Assembly (NCBI RefSeq): GCF_002796985.1
Contig: NZ_PEKX01000011.1
Location: 59,869 to 123,868 of the forward strand
Source: Pseudomonas sp.
GTDB taxonomy: Bacteria; Pseudomonadota; Gammaproteobacteria; Pseudomonadales; Pseudomonadaceae
Length of the DNA: 64,000 bases
Direction: 5' to 3'
A program made the position numbers and the translations under genes. Under the pieces are notes generated by a model that was given only the letters and a program-made list of their open reading frames with translations, was not told where the DNA came from and made no database searches. This document shows positions 34,804 through 43,610 of the stretch, piece by piece. How positions within the stretch are numbered: position 1 is the first letter of the stretch; the number at the start of each line of letters is the position of its first letter.

Positions 34804-36086
34804 ACGCCCAGCCCCTGGCACTGCCGCCCTCGCTCTGGGCGGCCACCGCGAACGCCGGCCCGGCCACACCGGCGCTGGCGGAAGACAAGCAGGTCGACGT
34901 CGCCATCGTCGGCGCCGGCTACACCGGGCTGGTCACCGCCCTGCACCTGGCCCGCAACGGCGTGCGCGTCTGCGTACTGGATACCGGCGAGCCGGGCTGG
35001 GGCGCTTCAGGGCGCAACGGCGGGCAGGTGATCCCCGGCCTCAAGCATGACCCCGACGACCTGCGGCGCATGCTCGGCGGCGACAAGGCCGAACGCCTGA
35101 TCGACGTCGCTGGCGGCGCTGCCGATGAAGTCTTCGAGCTGATCCGCCGCTACGCCATCGACTGCGAAGCCACCCGCCAGGGATGGATCCAGCCCGCCGC
35201 CTCGCCGGCCGCCCTACGCGCGATCGAGAAGCGCGCCGAGCAATGGCGCCTGCGCGGCGTGCCGGTGGAGATGCTCGACAAGAGCAGCGTCGCCCGACGC
35301 ATCGGCAGCAACGACTACCTCGGCGCCTGGGTTGACCCGCGCGCCGGTAGCGTCCAGCCGCTGAGCTACGTGCGTGGCCTGGCCCGCGCCGCGCTGGCCG
35401 AAGGCGCTGCCATCCACGGCCACAACCGCGTGACCGACCTGCGCCGCCACGGCAGCGGCTGGCAGCTGACCACGGATACGCAGCACAAGGTGACCGCCGA
35501 ACGGGTGATCCTCGCCACCAACGGCTACACCGACGACCTCTGGCCGAAGCTGCGGCAGACGGTGATCGCCGCCAACAGCTTCATCGTCGCCACCAAACCC
35601 TTGCCGGAGAACCTGCGGCGCAGCGTGCTGCCCAATGGCGAAGTCTGCTCGGATGCGCGCCGGCTGCTGCTGTACTTCAAGCAGGACGCCCGTGGCCGAC
35701 TGTTGCTGGGCGGTCGCGGCCCGTTTGCCGAACCGCGCTCGCCCGGCGACTGGCTGCACCTGAAGCGCTCGCTGCTGGGGTTGTTCCCGCAACTGGCCGA
35801 AGTCGAGTTTGAGTACCAATGGAGCGGTCGCGTGGCGCTGACCCCGGACTTCATGCCAAGGCTGCACGAACCGGCGCCGAACCTGAGCATCCTGCTCGGC
35901 TACAACGGGCGTGGCATCGCCATGGCTTCGACCCTGGGCCGGCACCTGGCGGAGCGCCTGCTGGACCGTGAGAAGGACTTCCCCTTCCCCGTCACCCCGG
36001 TGCGGCCGATCCCGTTCCACGGTTTGCAGCGCCTCTATCTGGGCGTCGGCATCGCCTGGTACCGGCTGCTCGACGCCGTACTCTGA
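34800..36086 (+). CDS. FAD-dependent amine/amino-acid oxidoreductase (DAO family, PuuB-like)
   Basis: The product is 428 residues. The Rossmann motif VAIVGAGYTGLVTALHLARNG and the FAD-contact stretch WGASGRNGGQVIPG are typical of gamma-glutamylputrescine oxidase (PuuB) and related enzymes; C-terminal GYNGRGIAMASTLGRHLAE completes the FAD domain. It would oxidise an amine imported by the ABC system encoded just upstream. A paralogue of similar length lies at 40929-42224. Confidence 0.88.
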   Translation: MNAQPLALPPSLWAATANAGPATPALAEDKQVDVAIVGAGYTGLVTALHLARNGVRVCVLDTGEPGWGASGRNGGQVIPGLKHDPDDLRRMLGGDKAERLIDVAGGAADEVFELIRRYAIDCEATRQGWIQPAASPAALRAIEKRAEQWRLRGVPVEMLDKSSVARRIGSNDYLGAWVDPRAGSVQPLSYVRGLARAALAEGAAIHGHNRVTDLRRHGSGWQLTTDTQHKVTAERVILATNGYTDDLWPKLRQTVIAANSFIVATKPLPENLRRSVLPNGEVCSDARRLLLYFKQDARGRLLLGGRGPFAEPRSPGDWLHLKRSLLGLFPQLAEVEFEYQWSGRVALTPDFMPRLHEPAPNLSILLGYNGRGIAMASTLGRHLAERLLDREKDFPFPVTPVRPIPFHGLQRLYLGVGIAWYRLLDAVL

Positions 36087-36094
36087 GGGTCCCC

Positions 36095-36116
36095 GGCCTG
36101 GCGTCTTCGTCAGGCC
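36095..36116. terminator. Hairpin between convergent genes
   Basis: GGCCTG-GCGTCTTCGT-CAGGCC directly after the oxidase stop and touching the stop codon of the convergent regulator. No T-run, so termination would be inefficient or Rho-assisted. Confidence 0.4.
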
Positions 36117-36883
36117 TAGCTCCCCTCCTGCATCACCGCCAGGTAAGCGCGCGGCGGCTGCCCGGTGTGCTCGCGGAAGCAACGGTAGAACACCGACAGC
36201 GAGTTGAAGCCGACGGCGAACGCCAGTTCGTCGATGCGCGCGGCCGGTTCCTCGCGCAGGCGTTCCAGCAGATGACCGATGCGCGCCTGGTTCAGGTAGC
36301 GGTAAAAGCTTTGCCCCAGCACCTGGTTGAGCAGGTAGGAAATCTGGTTGCGCGTATAGCCGGTGGCCCGCGCCAGGCGCTCCAGGTCCATCTCCGGGTC
36401 GAGATAGGGATGGGCGCTGCCGAAGTAGGATTCGATATCCAGCAGCATCGTCCCCACCTGGGCCGAGTTCAGGCCCAGCCGGCGCGGGTCCTTGACGCCC
36501 TCCTCACGCTGCTCGCGCACTGGCGTGGCGTATTCGTGGACACGCCAGATCAGCCCGTCGCGCACGGTGATCGCCTCGCTGGCGCGGAACGAGGCCAGCC
36601 GGCTGCTGCGGCGCAACGTCAGGCGCGAACGGTACTGGATGAACGCGGTGTCGCCATCGGCGCGAATCTGGTCGATGTGCTCGATATGGTGCTGCGGGCT
36701 GCGCGGCATGGCCGTGCGGATATAGCCGGGCAGCTCGCTGGCGGGGATTTCCAGGTCGTTGTAGAAGTCGCAGTAGTGCACCTGCGGATGGAACATCGCC
36801 AGCACGCCTTCGACGTCACGGTTCATCCAGCACTGGTGGTAGCGCGTGACCACCGCACGGGTGCGCTCGGTTTCCTCACTCAT
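36116..36883 (-). CDS. AraC-type regulator with N-terminal SnoaL/NTF2-like domain
   Basis: The product is 255 residues from ATG 36883 (Shine-Dalgarno GGAGGG). Residues about 5-125 form an NTF2/SnoaL-like cone (RYHQCWMNRDVEGVLAMFHPQ, then VHYCDFYNDLEIPASELPG), which could bind a small ligand. Residues about 150-250 form an AraC double helix-turn-helix (MDLERLARATGYTRNQISYLL and ELAFAVGFNSLSVFYRCFREH). The frame is open upstream to 37159 but lacks a ribosome-binding site. Divergent from a polyamine-binding protein gene, its probable target. Confidence 0.85.
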   Translation of the reverse strand: MSEETERTRAVVTRYHQCWMNRDVEGVLAMFHPQVHYCDFYNDLEIPASELPGYIRTAMPRSPQHHIEHIDQIRADGDTAFIQYRSRLTLRRSSRLASFRASEAITVRDGLIWRVHEYATPVREQREEGVKDPRRLGLNSAQVGTMLLDIESYFGSAHPYLDPEMDLERLARATGYTRNQISYLLNQVLGQSFYRYLNQARIGHLLERLREEPAARIDELAFAVGFNSLSVFYRCFREHTGQPPRAYLAVMQEGS

Positions 36884-37013
36884 TCCTGTCCCTCCGCCGC
36901 GTAGGCCTCCAGCGTAGGGCGCGGACAACGCGCTGCACAGAGCCGCGGGTCCGCAGCAGCATTGGCGATTCCGCCCGTGCACGGAAGAACGACGCAAAGC
37001 CGCGCCACGCCTA

Positions 37014-37035
37014 GTTTTCGGCCAGGGCCGAAAAC
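37014..37035. promoter_or_regulatory. 22-bp perfect palindrome in a divergent promoter
   Basis: Arms GTTTTCGGCC and GGCCGAAAAC separated by AG. It lies 130 bp from the SnoaL-AraC start and 72 bp before the binding-protein start. A candidate operator; a transcribed hairpin is also possible. Confidence 0.5.
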
Positions 37036-37107
37036 AATAGAACAGGGCCCATTTCCCACCTGCCGATCGCATGGGCGCCGCGCTAGCCGGCGCCCCCAGG
37101 AGTGAAG

Positions 37108-38202
37108 ATGAACAAGCGTGCTTTGGGTTGTCTGGCCGGCCTGCTGGCCGGTGCCGCATTGCCGGTGATGGCGGCGCCGCAAGAGGTGCATTTCGCCAAC
37201 TGGGCTGACTACATCGGGCCGACCGTGCTGCAGGATTTCCAGAAGGAAACCGGGATCAAGGTGGTGCTCGACGCCTTCGAGTCCGACGAGGTACTGGAGG
37301 CCAAGCTGCTCACCGGGCATTCCGGCTTCGACGTGGTAGTCCCTTCGGCAGACTTCCTCGCCCGCCAGCTCAAGGCCGGTGTCTACCGCCCGCTGGACGA
37401 CGCACTGCTGCCCAACCGCAAGAACCTCGACCCCGACCTGCTCGCCCGCGTGGCCCAGTCCGACCCCGGCAACCGCTTTGCCGTGCCCTACCTCTGGGGC
37501 ACTGTCGGCATCGGCTACAACCCGGCGAAAATCAAAGCCGCGCTGGGCGCCGACGCGCCGCTGGACTCCTGGGACCTGGTGTTCAAGCCGGAGAACCTCG
37601 CCAAGCTCAAGGGCTGCGGCGTGGCCTTCCTCGACTCGCCGGCGAAGATCCTGCCGCTGGCCCTGCACTACCTGGGCAAGGACCCGAACAGCAACAACCC
37701 GGCGGATTACCAGGCCGGCACCCGACTGCTGGCAAGCCTGAAGCCCTCGGTCACCTACTTCAGCTCCACCAAGTACATCGCCGACCTCGCCAACGGTAAC
37801 GTCTGCGTGGCCATCGGCTTCTCCGGCGACGTCTTGCAGGCACAGAAGAGTGCCGAGGAAGCCGGGGGTTCGGTGCAGGTGGAATACAGCGTGCCGAAGG
37901 AAGGCACCAACATCTGGTTCGACAACCTGGCCATCCCCAAGGACGCGCGCAACCCCGAGGGCGCCCACGCCTTCATCAACTACCTGCTGCGCCCCGACGT
38001 GATCGCTAAAACCAGCGACTACCTGCACTACGCCAACGCCAACGTGCCGGCCAAGGCACTGATGGAGCAGAAGGTCCGCGACAATCCTGCGGTCTATCCG
38101 AACGCCGAGCGGGTCAAGGGCATGTACGTCAGCCTGCCGCCTAGCCCGTCGATCCTGCGCCTGATCACCCGCGACTGGAGCCGGATCAAGTCCGGGGTCT
38201 GA
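37108..38202 (+). CDS. Polyamine-type ABC substrate-binding protein (PotF/SpuD-like)
   Basis: The product is 364 residues from ATG 37108 (AGGAG five bases upstream). Signal peptide ends at PVMAA-PQ; mature start EVHFANWADYIGP and the stretch FDVVVPSADFLARQLKAG are typical of PotF/SpuD periplasmic polyamine receptors. YLWGTVGIGYNPAKI and the closing LRLITRDWSRIKSGV fit the family. No polyamine permease or ATPase is encoded nearby, so it must use components elsewhere or serve a sensory role. Ends at an intrinsic terminator. Confidence 0.9.
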   Translation: MNKRALGCLAGLLAGAALPVMAAPQEVHFANWADYIGPTVLQDFQKETGIKVVLDAFESDEVLEAKLLTGHSGFDVVVPSADFLARQLKAGVYRPLDDALLPNRKNLDPDLLARVAQSDPGNRFAVPYLWGTVGIGYNPAKIKAALGADAPLDSWDLVFKPENLAKLKGCGVAFLDSPAKILPLALHYLGKDPNSNNPADYQAGTRLLASLKPSVTYFSSTKYIADLANGNVCVAIGFSGDVLQAQKSAEEAGGSVQVEYSVPKEGTNIWFDNLAIPKDARNPEGAHAFINYLLRPDVIAKTSDYLHYANANVPAKALMEQKVRDNPAVYPNAERVKGMYVSLPPSPSILRLITRDWSRIKSGV

Positions 38203-38229
38203 CCGCCAGCCTCACTCCACTCAAGACAG

Positions 38230-38263
38230 CAGCCCCGGTCGCCATTGGCTTCCGGGGCTGTTT
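38230..38263 (+). terminator. Intrinsic terminator
   Basis: CAGCCCCGG ... CCGGGGCTG stem followed by TTTG, 28 bp after the binding-protein stop. Confidence 0.75.
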
Positions 38264-38428
38264 GCATTGGCCGGAGGCGCCTTTTTTGTGGCGATTCCCA
38301 AGCCTTGCCGAAAGTGGATAGAACGCACGCGTGCCTCCAGCCGACACTAGCCACGCCTGGCAGCAAGATGCTGCGCGCGCACCCATTACAAAACCCCCTT
38401 ACAAAATCAAAAACCGTCAGAGGCTTGT

Positions 38429-39787
38429 ATGACCACCCCCGCCGAGCAGTTGGAGCAACGGCTGAAGCAACAGAAAATCACCGAAGTCGAGTGCGTGGTG
38501 AGCGATCTCACCGGCATCGCCCGCGGCAAGATTTCCCCCACCAACAAGTTCCTCGGCGAAGGGGGCATGCGTCTCCCCGAAAGTGTTCTGCTGCAGACGG
38601 TCACCGGCGATTTCGTCGATGACGACGTCTACTACGACCTGCTCGACGAAGCGGACATCGACATGGTCTGCAAGCCCGACCCGGACGCCATCTTCCTGGT
38701 GCCCTGGGCGCTGGAACCGACCGCGATGGTCATCCACGACACCTTCGACAAGGTCGGCAACCCCATCGAACTGTCCCCGCGCAACGTGCTCAAGCGCGTG
38801 CTCAAGCTCTACGCCGACAAGGGCTGGAGCCCGGTTGTGGCGCCGGAGATGGAGTTCTACCTGACCAAGCGCAGCAGCGACCCGGACTTCCCGCTGGAAG
38901 CCCCCGTCGGCCGTTCGGGCCGCCCGGAAAGCGGCCGCCAGAGCTTCTCCATCGACGCCGCCAACGAATTCGACCCGCTGTTCGAAGACGTCTACGACTG
39001 GTGCGAACTGCAGGGCCTGGACCTGGATACGCTGATCCACGAAGACGGCCCGGCGCAGATGGAAATCAACTTCCGTCACGGCGACGCGCTGAGCCTGGCC
39101 GACCAGATCATCGTGTTCAAGCGCACCATGCGCGAAGCCGCGCTCAAGCATGACGTCAGCGCCACCTTCATGGCCAAGCCGATCACCGACGAGCCCGGCA
39201 GCGCCATGCACATCCACCAGAGCGTGCTGGACATCGCCACCGGCCAGAACATCTTCGCCGCCGAAGACGGCTCCATGAGCGAGCTGTTCCTGCACTACAT
39301 CGGCGGGCTGCAGAAATACATCCCGAAAGTGCTGCCGATGTTCGCGCCGAACGTGAACTCCTTCCGCCGCTTCCTGCCGGACACCTCCGCGCCGGTGAAC
39401 GTCGAATGGGGCGAAGAGAACCGCACCGTGGGCCTGCGTGTACCCGCCGCCCCGCCGATCGCCATGCGCGTGGAAAACCGCCTGCCAGGCGCCGACGCCA
39501 ACCCGTACCTGGCGCTGGCCGCCAGCCTGCTCTGCGGCTACCTGGGCATGATCGAGCAGATCAACCCCAGCGCCGCCGTCCAGGGTCGCGCCTACGAACG
39601 CCGCAACCTGCGCCTGCCGATCACCATCGAGGACGCGCTGCAGCAGATGGAAGACTGCGACGTGCTCAAGGAATTCCTCGGCGAGAAATTCGTGCAGGGC
39701 TACGTGGCGGTGAAGCGCACCGAGCACGAGAACTTCAAGCGGGTGATCAGTTCCTGGGAGCGCGAGTTCCTGCTGCTGAGCGTCTGA
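38429..39787 (+). CDS. Glutamine synthetase-family gamma-glutamylpolyamine synthetase
   Basis: The product is 452 residues. GS fold motifs: VVSDLTGIARGKISPTNKF, EMEFYLTKRS (metal-binding Glu), EDGPAQMEINFRHGDALSL, GSAMHIHQSV (catalytic His) and NRTVGLRVPAAPP plus RVENRLPGADANPYLALAA. The N-terminal part and overall length fit the PuuA/SpuI group, which ligate glutamate to putrescine or other amines, rather than biosynthetic GlnA. Lies between two polyamine-binding protein genes and before a PuuB-like oxidase, supporting that role. Confidence 0.88.
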   Translation: MTTPAEQLEQRLKQQKITEVECVVSDLTGIARGKISPTNKFLGEGGMRLPESVLLQTVTGDFVDDDVYYDLLDEADIDMVCKPDPDAIFLVPWALEPTAMVIHDTFDKVGNPIELSPRNVLKRVLKLYADKGWSPVVAPEMEFYLTKRSSDPDFPLEAPVGRSGRPESGRQSFSIDAANEFDPLFEDVYDWCELQGLDLDTLIHEDGPAQMEINFRHGDALSLADQIIVFKRTMREAALKHDVSATFMAKPITDEPGSAMHIHQSVLDIATGQNIFAAEDGSMSELFLHYIGGLQKYIPKVLPMFAPNVNSFRRFLPDTSAPVNVEWGEENRTVGLRVPAAPPIAMRVENRLPGADANPYLALAASLLCGYLGMIEQINPSAAVQGRAYERRNLRLPITIEDALQQMEDCDVLKEFLGEKFVQGYVAVKRTEHENFKRVISSWEREFLLLSV

Positions 39788-39828
39788 TTCCTCATCACTG
39801 ACTTCACAACAACAATTCGGGAGTCCCC

Positions 39829-40914
39829 ATGAGACTGCTGCGCACCCTTGCGCCCTTCGCCCTGGCAACCATCGCCTCGGCCGCACACGCTGCCCCTTCG
39901 GTCAGCATCTACAACTGGACCGACTACATCGCCCCGGACACCCTGGCCGGCTTCCAGAAGACCACCGGGATCAAGCCGGTGTACGACGTCTTCGACTCCA
40001 ACGAGACGCTGGAAGGCAAGCTGCTGGCAGGCCGTACGGGCTACGACGTGGTGGTGCCGTCCAACCACTTCCTGACCCGCCAGGTGCAGGCTGGTGTATT
40101 CCTCGAGCTCGACCGCAGCCAGTTGCCGAACTGGAAGCACCTGGACCCGAAATTGCTCAAGCTGCTGGAGCAGAACGACCCGGGCAACAAGCACTCGGTG
40201 CCCTACTTGTGGGGCACCAACGGCATCGGCTACAACGTCGAGAAGGTCAAGCAGGTGCTGGGCGTCGACCACATCGACTCCTGGGCCGTGCTGTTCGAGC
40301 CGGAGAACATCAAGAAGCTCAACGCCTGCGGCGTCGCCTTCATGGACTCGCCCGACGAGATGATCCCGTCGGTGCTCAACTACCTGGGGCTGGACCCCAA
40401 CAGCACCAACCCGGCGGACTATCCCAAGGCCGAGGCGAAGCTGGAGGCGGTGCGCCCGTACGTCACCTACTTCCACTCCTCGAAGTACATCTCGGACCTG
40501 GCCAACGGCAACATCTGCGTGGCCTTCGGCTACTCCGGCGATGTGTTCCAGGCCGCAGCGCGGGCCAAGGAAGCCAACAACGGCATCGAGATCGCCTACG
40601 CCATTCCCAAGGAAGGCGCGAACCTGTGGTTCGACCTGATGGCCATCCCCTCGGACGCGAAGCATCCGGAGCAGGCACTGGCGTTCATCAACTACGTCCT
40701 CGACCCGAAGGTGATCGCCGACGTCAGCGAGTACGTCGGCTACCCCAGCGCCAACGCCGACTCCAAGACGCTGCTACCCACCGAGATGCAGAACAACCCC
40801 GAGGTCTTCCCGAGCCAGGCCGTGCTCGACAAGCTGTACATCGCCAAGGCGCCGCCGCCCAAGATCATGCGCCTGATGACCCGCAGCTGGAGCAAGATCA
40901 AGTTCAACCAATGA
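39829..40914 (+). CDS. Polyamine-type ABC substrate-binding protein (second copy)
   Basis: The product is 361 residues, signal peptide ending AAHAA-PS. Mature start SVSIYNWTDYIAPDTLAGFQK, then YDVVVPSNHFLTRQVQAG and LWGTNGIGYNVEKV: the same family as the protein at 37108 and clearly paralogous to it. It follows the GS-like gene by 41 bp and precedes the oxidase by 14 bp, so the three genes should be co-transcribed. No permease or ATPase partner is adjacent. Confidence 0.9.
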   Translation: MRLLRTLAPFALATIASAAHAAPSVSIYNWTDYIAPDTLAGFQKTTGIKPVYDVFDSNETLEGKLLAGRTGYDVVVPSNHFLTRQVQAGVFLELDRSQLPNWKHLDPKLLKLLEQNDPGNKHSVPYLWGTNGIGYNVEKVKQVLGVDHIDSWAVLFEPENIKKLNACGVAFMDSPDEMIPSVLNYLGLDPNSTNPADYPKAEAKLEAVRPYVTYFHSSKYISDLANGNICVAFGYSGDVFQAAARAKEANNGIEIAYAIPKEGANLWFDLMAIPSDAKHPEQALAFINYVLDPKVIADVSEYVGYPSANADSKTLLPTEMQNNPEVFPSQAVLDKLYIAKAPPPKIMRLMTRSWSKIKFNQ

Positions 40915-40928
40915 AACGAGAAAGTCCC

Positions 40929-42224
40929 ATGAAGCACACCGACGAGCACGCCGCGTCCTATTACGCCGCGACCGCCCGTGACTCGCAGCACTACCCTTCC
41001 CTCGCGGGGGACGTGCGGGCGGATGTCTGCGTGATCGGCGGCGGCTTCACCGGCGTCAACACCGCCCTGGAGCTGGCCCGGCGCGGCCACTCCGTGGTGC
41101 TGTTGGAAGCCCGGCGTATCGGCTGGGGCGCCAGCGGGCGCAACGGCGGGCAGTTGATCCGTGGCATCGGCCACGATGTCAGCGGCTTCGCCAAGTACGT
41201 CGGCGAAGAAGGCGTGCAGTACCTGGAGCAAGCCGGCGTGGATTCGGTGGCCCTGGTCGCCGAGCGCATCCGTGAACTGGCTATCGAGTGCGACTTGCGC
41301 TGGGGCTTCTGCGAGCTGGCCAATACCCCGGCGCAGTACGCCGCGATGGTCCGCGAACAGGAAGAGCTGAGCACCTCGGACTACCCCCACGAAACCCGGC
41401 TGGTGCCGCCGGAGCGCATGCGTGAGGTGGTCGCTAGCGACTGCTACGCCGGTGGGCACATCGACATGGGCTCGGGCCACCTGCACCCGCTGGACCTGGT
41501 CAAGGGCGAAGCCCGCGCGGCCAAGGCCTTCGGCGCGCAGATCTTCGAGCAGAGCCCGGTGCTGCGCATCGAGCACGGCACCACGGCCGTGGTGCACTGC
41601 GCCCAGGGCCGCGTGCTGGCGAACACCCTGGTGCTCGGCTGCAACGCGCACCTGGAGGAGCTGGAGCCGAAGCTCACCGGCAAGGTGCTGCCTGCCGGCA
41701 GCTACGTGGTGGCCACCGAGCCGCTGTCCGAAGAACTGGCGGCGCAGCTGATCCCGCAGAACATGGCGCTGTGCGACCAGAAGGTGGGGCTGGACTACTA
41801 CCGCCTGACGGCCGACCGTCGCCTGCTGTTCGGCGGCGCCTGCCACTACTCCGGGCGCGACCCGGCGGACATCGGCGGCTACATGCGGCCGAAGGTGCTC
41901 AAGGTGTTCCCGCAGCTGGAGCAGGTGAAGCTCGACTACCAGTGGGGCGGCATGATCGGCATCACCGCCAATCGTTTCCCGCAGGTCGGGCGGCTGAACA
42001 GCCATCCGAACGTGTACTTCGCCCAGGGCTATTCCGGCCACGGGCTGAACGTCACTCACTGGTCGGCCAAGCTGCTCGCCGAAGCCATCCACCAGGGCGA
42101 GAGCAAGGGGCTGGACCTGTTCAGCGCCGTACCGCACCTGACCTTCCCCGGCGGCAAACTGCTGCGCTCGCCGCTGCTGGCGCTGGGCATGGCGTGGTAT
42201 CGGGTGCGCGAGTTGCTGGGCTGA
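40929..42224 (+). CDS. FAD-dependent gamma-glutamylputrescine oxidase-like enzyme
   Basis: The product is 431 residues from ATG 40929; an alternative ATG at 40911 overlapping the previous stop would add six residues but has no ribosome-binding site. CVIGGGFTGVNTALELARRGH and WGASGRNGGQLIRG form the FAD site; GYSGHGLNVTHWSAKLLAE completes it. Closest in pattern to PuuB, which oxidises gamma-glutamylputrescine. It ends LALGMAWYRVRELLG; a second copy of exactly this tail lies 179 bp downstream (42353-42403). Confidence 0.9.
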   Translation: MKHTDEHAASYYAATARDSQHYPSLAGDVRADVCVIGGGFTGVNTALELARRGHSVVLLEARRIGWGASGRNGGQLIRGIGHDVSGFAKYVGEEGVQYLEQAGVDSVALVAERIRELAIECDLRWGFCELANTPAQYAAMVREQEELSTSDYPHETRLVPPERMREVVASDCYAGGHIDMGSGHLHPLDLVKGEARAAKAFGAQIFEQSPVLRIEHGTTAVVHCAQGRVLANTLVLGCNAHLEELEPKLTGKVLPAGSYVVATEPLSEELAAQLIPQNMALCDQKVGLDYYRLTADRRLLFGGACHYSGRDPADIGGYMRPKVLKVFPQLEQVKLDYQWGGMIGITANRFPQVGRLNSHPNVYFAQGYSGHGLNVTHWSAKLLAEAIHQGESKGLDLFSAVPHLTFPGGKLLRSPLLALGMAWYRVRELLG

Positions 42225-42235
42225 TCGCACCCTCG

Positions 42236-42352
42236 TGCGGACAACCGCGAGCGGTTGTCCGCCCTACCAGAACCGCTCCCGTAGGGCGCATAACCCGGAA
42301 AGGGTTATCCGCCGCCATGGCGGATAACGCCTTGGGCGTTATGCGCCCTACG
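42236..42352. repeat. REP-like palindromes between the two gene tails (family C)
   Basis: GGACAACCGC / GCGGTTGTCC, then GTAGGGCGCATAACCCGG with its mirror and a further GGCGGATAACGCC / GGCGTTATGCGCC unit. This block separates the real end of the oxidase gene from a duplicate of its last codons. Confidence 0.75.
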
Positions 42353-42403
42353 ATGCTGGCATTGGGGATGGCATGGTACCGGGTGCGTGAGCTGCTGGGC
42401 TGA
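42353..42403 (+). pseudogene. Duplicate 3' tail of an oxidase gene (remnant)
   Basis: After an in-frame ATG, 16 codons including the stop encode LALGMAWYRVRELLG, the same peptide that ends the oxidase at 42224. The two 48-bp segments differ at seven positions, all synonymous. This is a remnant of a diverged homologous gene end, left after recombination or replacement of the upstream gene. It is too short to be functional alone. Confidence 0.75.
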
Positions 42404-42422
42404 TCGGCGCTGCCGGATGCCT

Positions 42423-42482
42423 ATCGCGGACGGAGTCCGCTCCTACGTAACCGGCTAGCGTAGGAGCGGACTCTGTCCGCGA
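42423..42482. repeat. REP-like inverted pair (family D)
   Basis: ATCGCGGACGGAGTCCGC ... with the mirror GCGGACTCTGTCCGCGAT about 20 bp further. Same family as 2197-2257. Confidence 0.8.
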
Positions 42483-42515
42483 TGTTCCCAAGCCCGCTCC
42501 GTCACCGGCACGGGA

Positions 42516-43397
42516 TCAGGCCCGGCCGCCCAACTTGGCGGTGGTCTTCGGGTACTCGCCGAACAACGCGAAATACGACTGGGAGAATCGTCCCAGGTGC
42601 CAGAACGACCACTTCATCGCCACCTCGGCCACGCTCATGCCGGACTCGGCGGCGGCCAGCAGGTCACGTCGCGCGGCATTCAGCCGACGGTTGCGCAGCC
42701 AGACGATGGGCGGCATGCCGGCGTAATGCAGGAACGACTGCTGCAGCGTGCGCGGTGAAACACCCACCTTGGCGGCGAGGTCGGCCATGCCGAACTGCTC
42801 GTCGGGGCAGTCGTTCACCAGTTCCTTGACCCGCTGCACCACGCGCTTGGCCTGGACGATGGAGCGCGCCCGGCGTTCGCCATCCAGCGGGGCCTCGCAC
42901 AGCAGCGAGAAGCAGTGGGAAACGATGCTCTGCGCCACACCCGGCGCATCCATCGGATCATCACCGGCCGACGCGCCGGTCAGCAGGTTGCTCAGCGAGG
43001 TCGCCACCGACTGGCAGTGGCCCGAGCGCAGTGGCGTCAGCACCAGGTCGGCAAAGGCATCGGCCGGCTGGCCCCAGTGCTCGGACTCCTTGATCACCAC
43101 CGCCACCTCGCGGTAGTTCTCCGGCGTGACCCAGGCGTTGCGGGTTTCCCCGTCGAGCAGGTAGAGCGCGTTGTCGGACATGTCGAAGCTGAACACCAGG
43201 GCGCCGGGCGGGGCGTGGAACTCCTGCTCCACGCGCAGGTTCATCTGCTCCTCGTAGAGCTCGATCCCCTCGACCTCGGCATGCAGGATGCGCCCGGAGA
43301 ATCGCCCGGCGGACATCTGCGTGTACTGCTGTTCCCAACCAGGAATGGCTATGCGCTGCTGATCTACTTCTTGTGCTTCGACAACCCGGATCGCCAT
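42516..43397 (-). CDS. AraC-family regulator, EutR-like
   Basis: The product is 293 residues from ATG 43397 (MAIRVVEAQEV). The long N-terminal sensor region contains WEQQYTQMSAGRFSGRILHAE, seen in EutR/ethanolamine-operon-type regulators. The C-terminal DNA-binding domain has FGMADLAAKVGVSPRTLQQSF and VAMKWSFWHLGRFSQSYFALFGEYP. It converges on the amine-oxidase gene and is a likely regulator of the amine cluster. The Shine-Dalgarno is weak (GGG). Confidence 0.85.
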   Translation of the reverse strand: MAIRVVEAQEVDQQRIAIPGWEQQYTQMSAGRFSGRILHAEVEGIELYEEQMNLRVEQEFHAPPGALVFSFDMSDNALYLLDGETRNAWVTPENYREVAVVIKESEHWGQPADAFADLVLTPLRSGHCQSVATSLSNLLTGASAGDDPMDAPGVAQSIVSHCFSLLCEAPLDGERRARSIVQAKRVVQRVKELVNDCPDEQFGMADLAAKVGVSPRTLQQSFLHYAGMPPIVWLRNRRLNAARRDLLAAAESGMSVAEVAMKWSFWHLGRFSQSYFALFGEYPKTTAKLGGRA

Positions 43398-43559
43398 ACC
43401 CAGCCCTGCTGGTGTTTTCAGATGGGGAAGGCTAACAATCGGCACAAGGTCGGTGCAAGTCAGGCAAGCCTCCAACGGTCACCTCACGGGCCTGCCGCCC
43501 CTGCCCTGCCCTGCGCCCAAACCAGAGCGCGCATCGCCCTTTCGACTCCTGAACGAAAA

Positions 43560-43590
43560 CGCCCCGATACTCGGACAGAGTATCGGGGCG
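43560..43590 (-). terminator. Intrinsic terminator of the adhesin gene
   Basis: Thirteen-bp perfect stem CGCCCCGATACTC / GAGTATCGGGGCG with a 5-nt loop, followed on the minus strand by TTTTCGTT. Also followed by TTGTTTT on the plus strand. Confidence 0.85.
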
Positions 43591-43610
43591 CTTGTTTTCG
43601 GTTGCCTTGC

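Noticed and set aside
36884..37159. Upstream in-frame extension of the SnoaL-AraC gene to position 37159
   Set aside because: The extra residues look unlike protein, the region contains a palindrome and a divergent promoter, and the ATG at 36883 has a strong ribosome-binding site.
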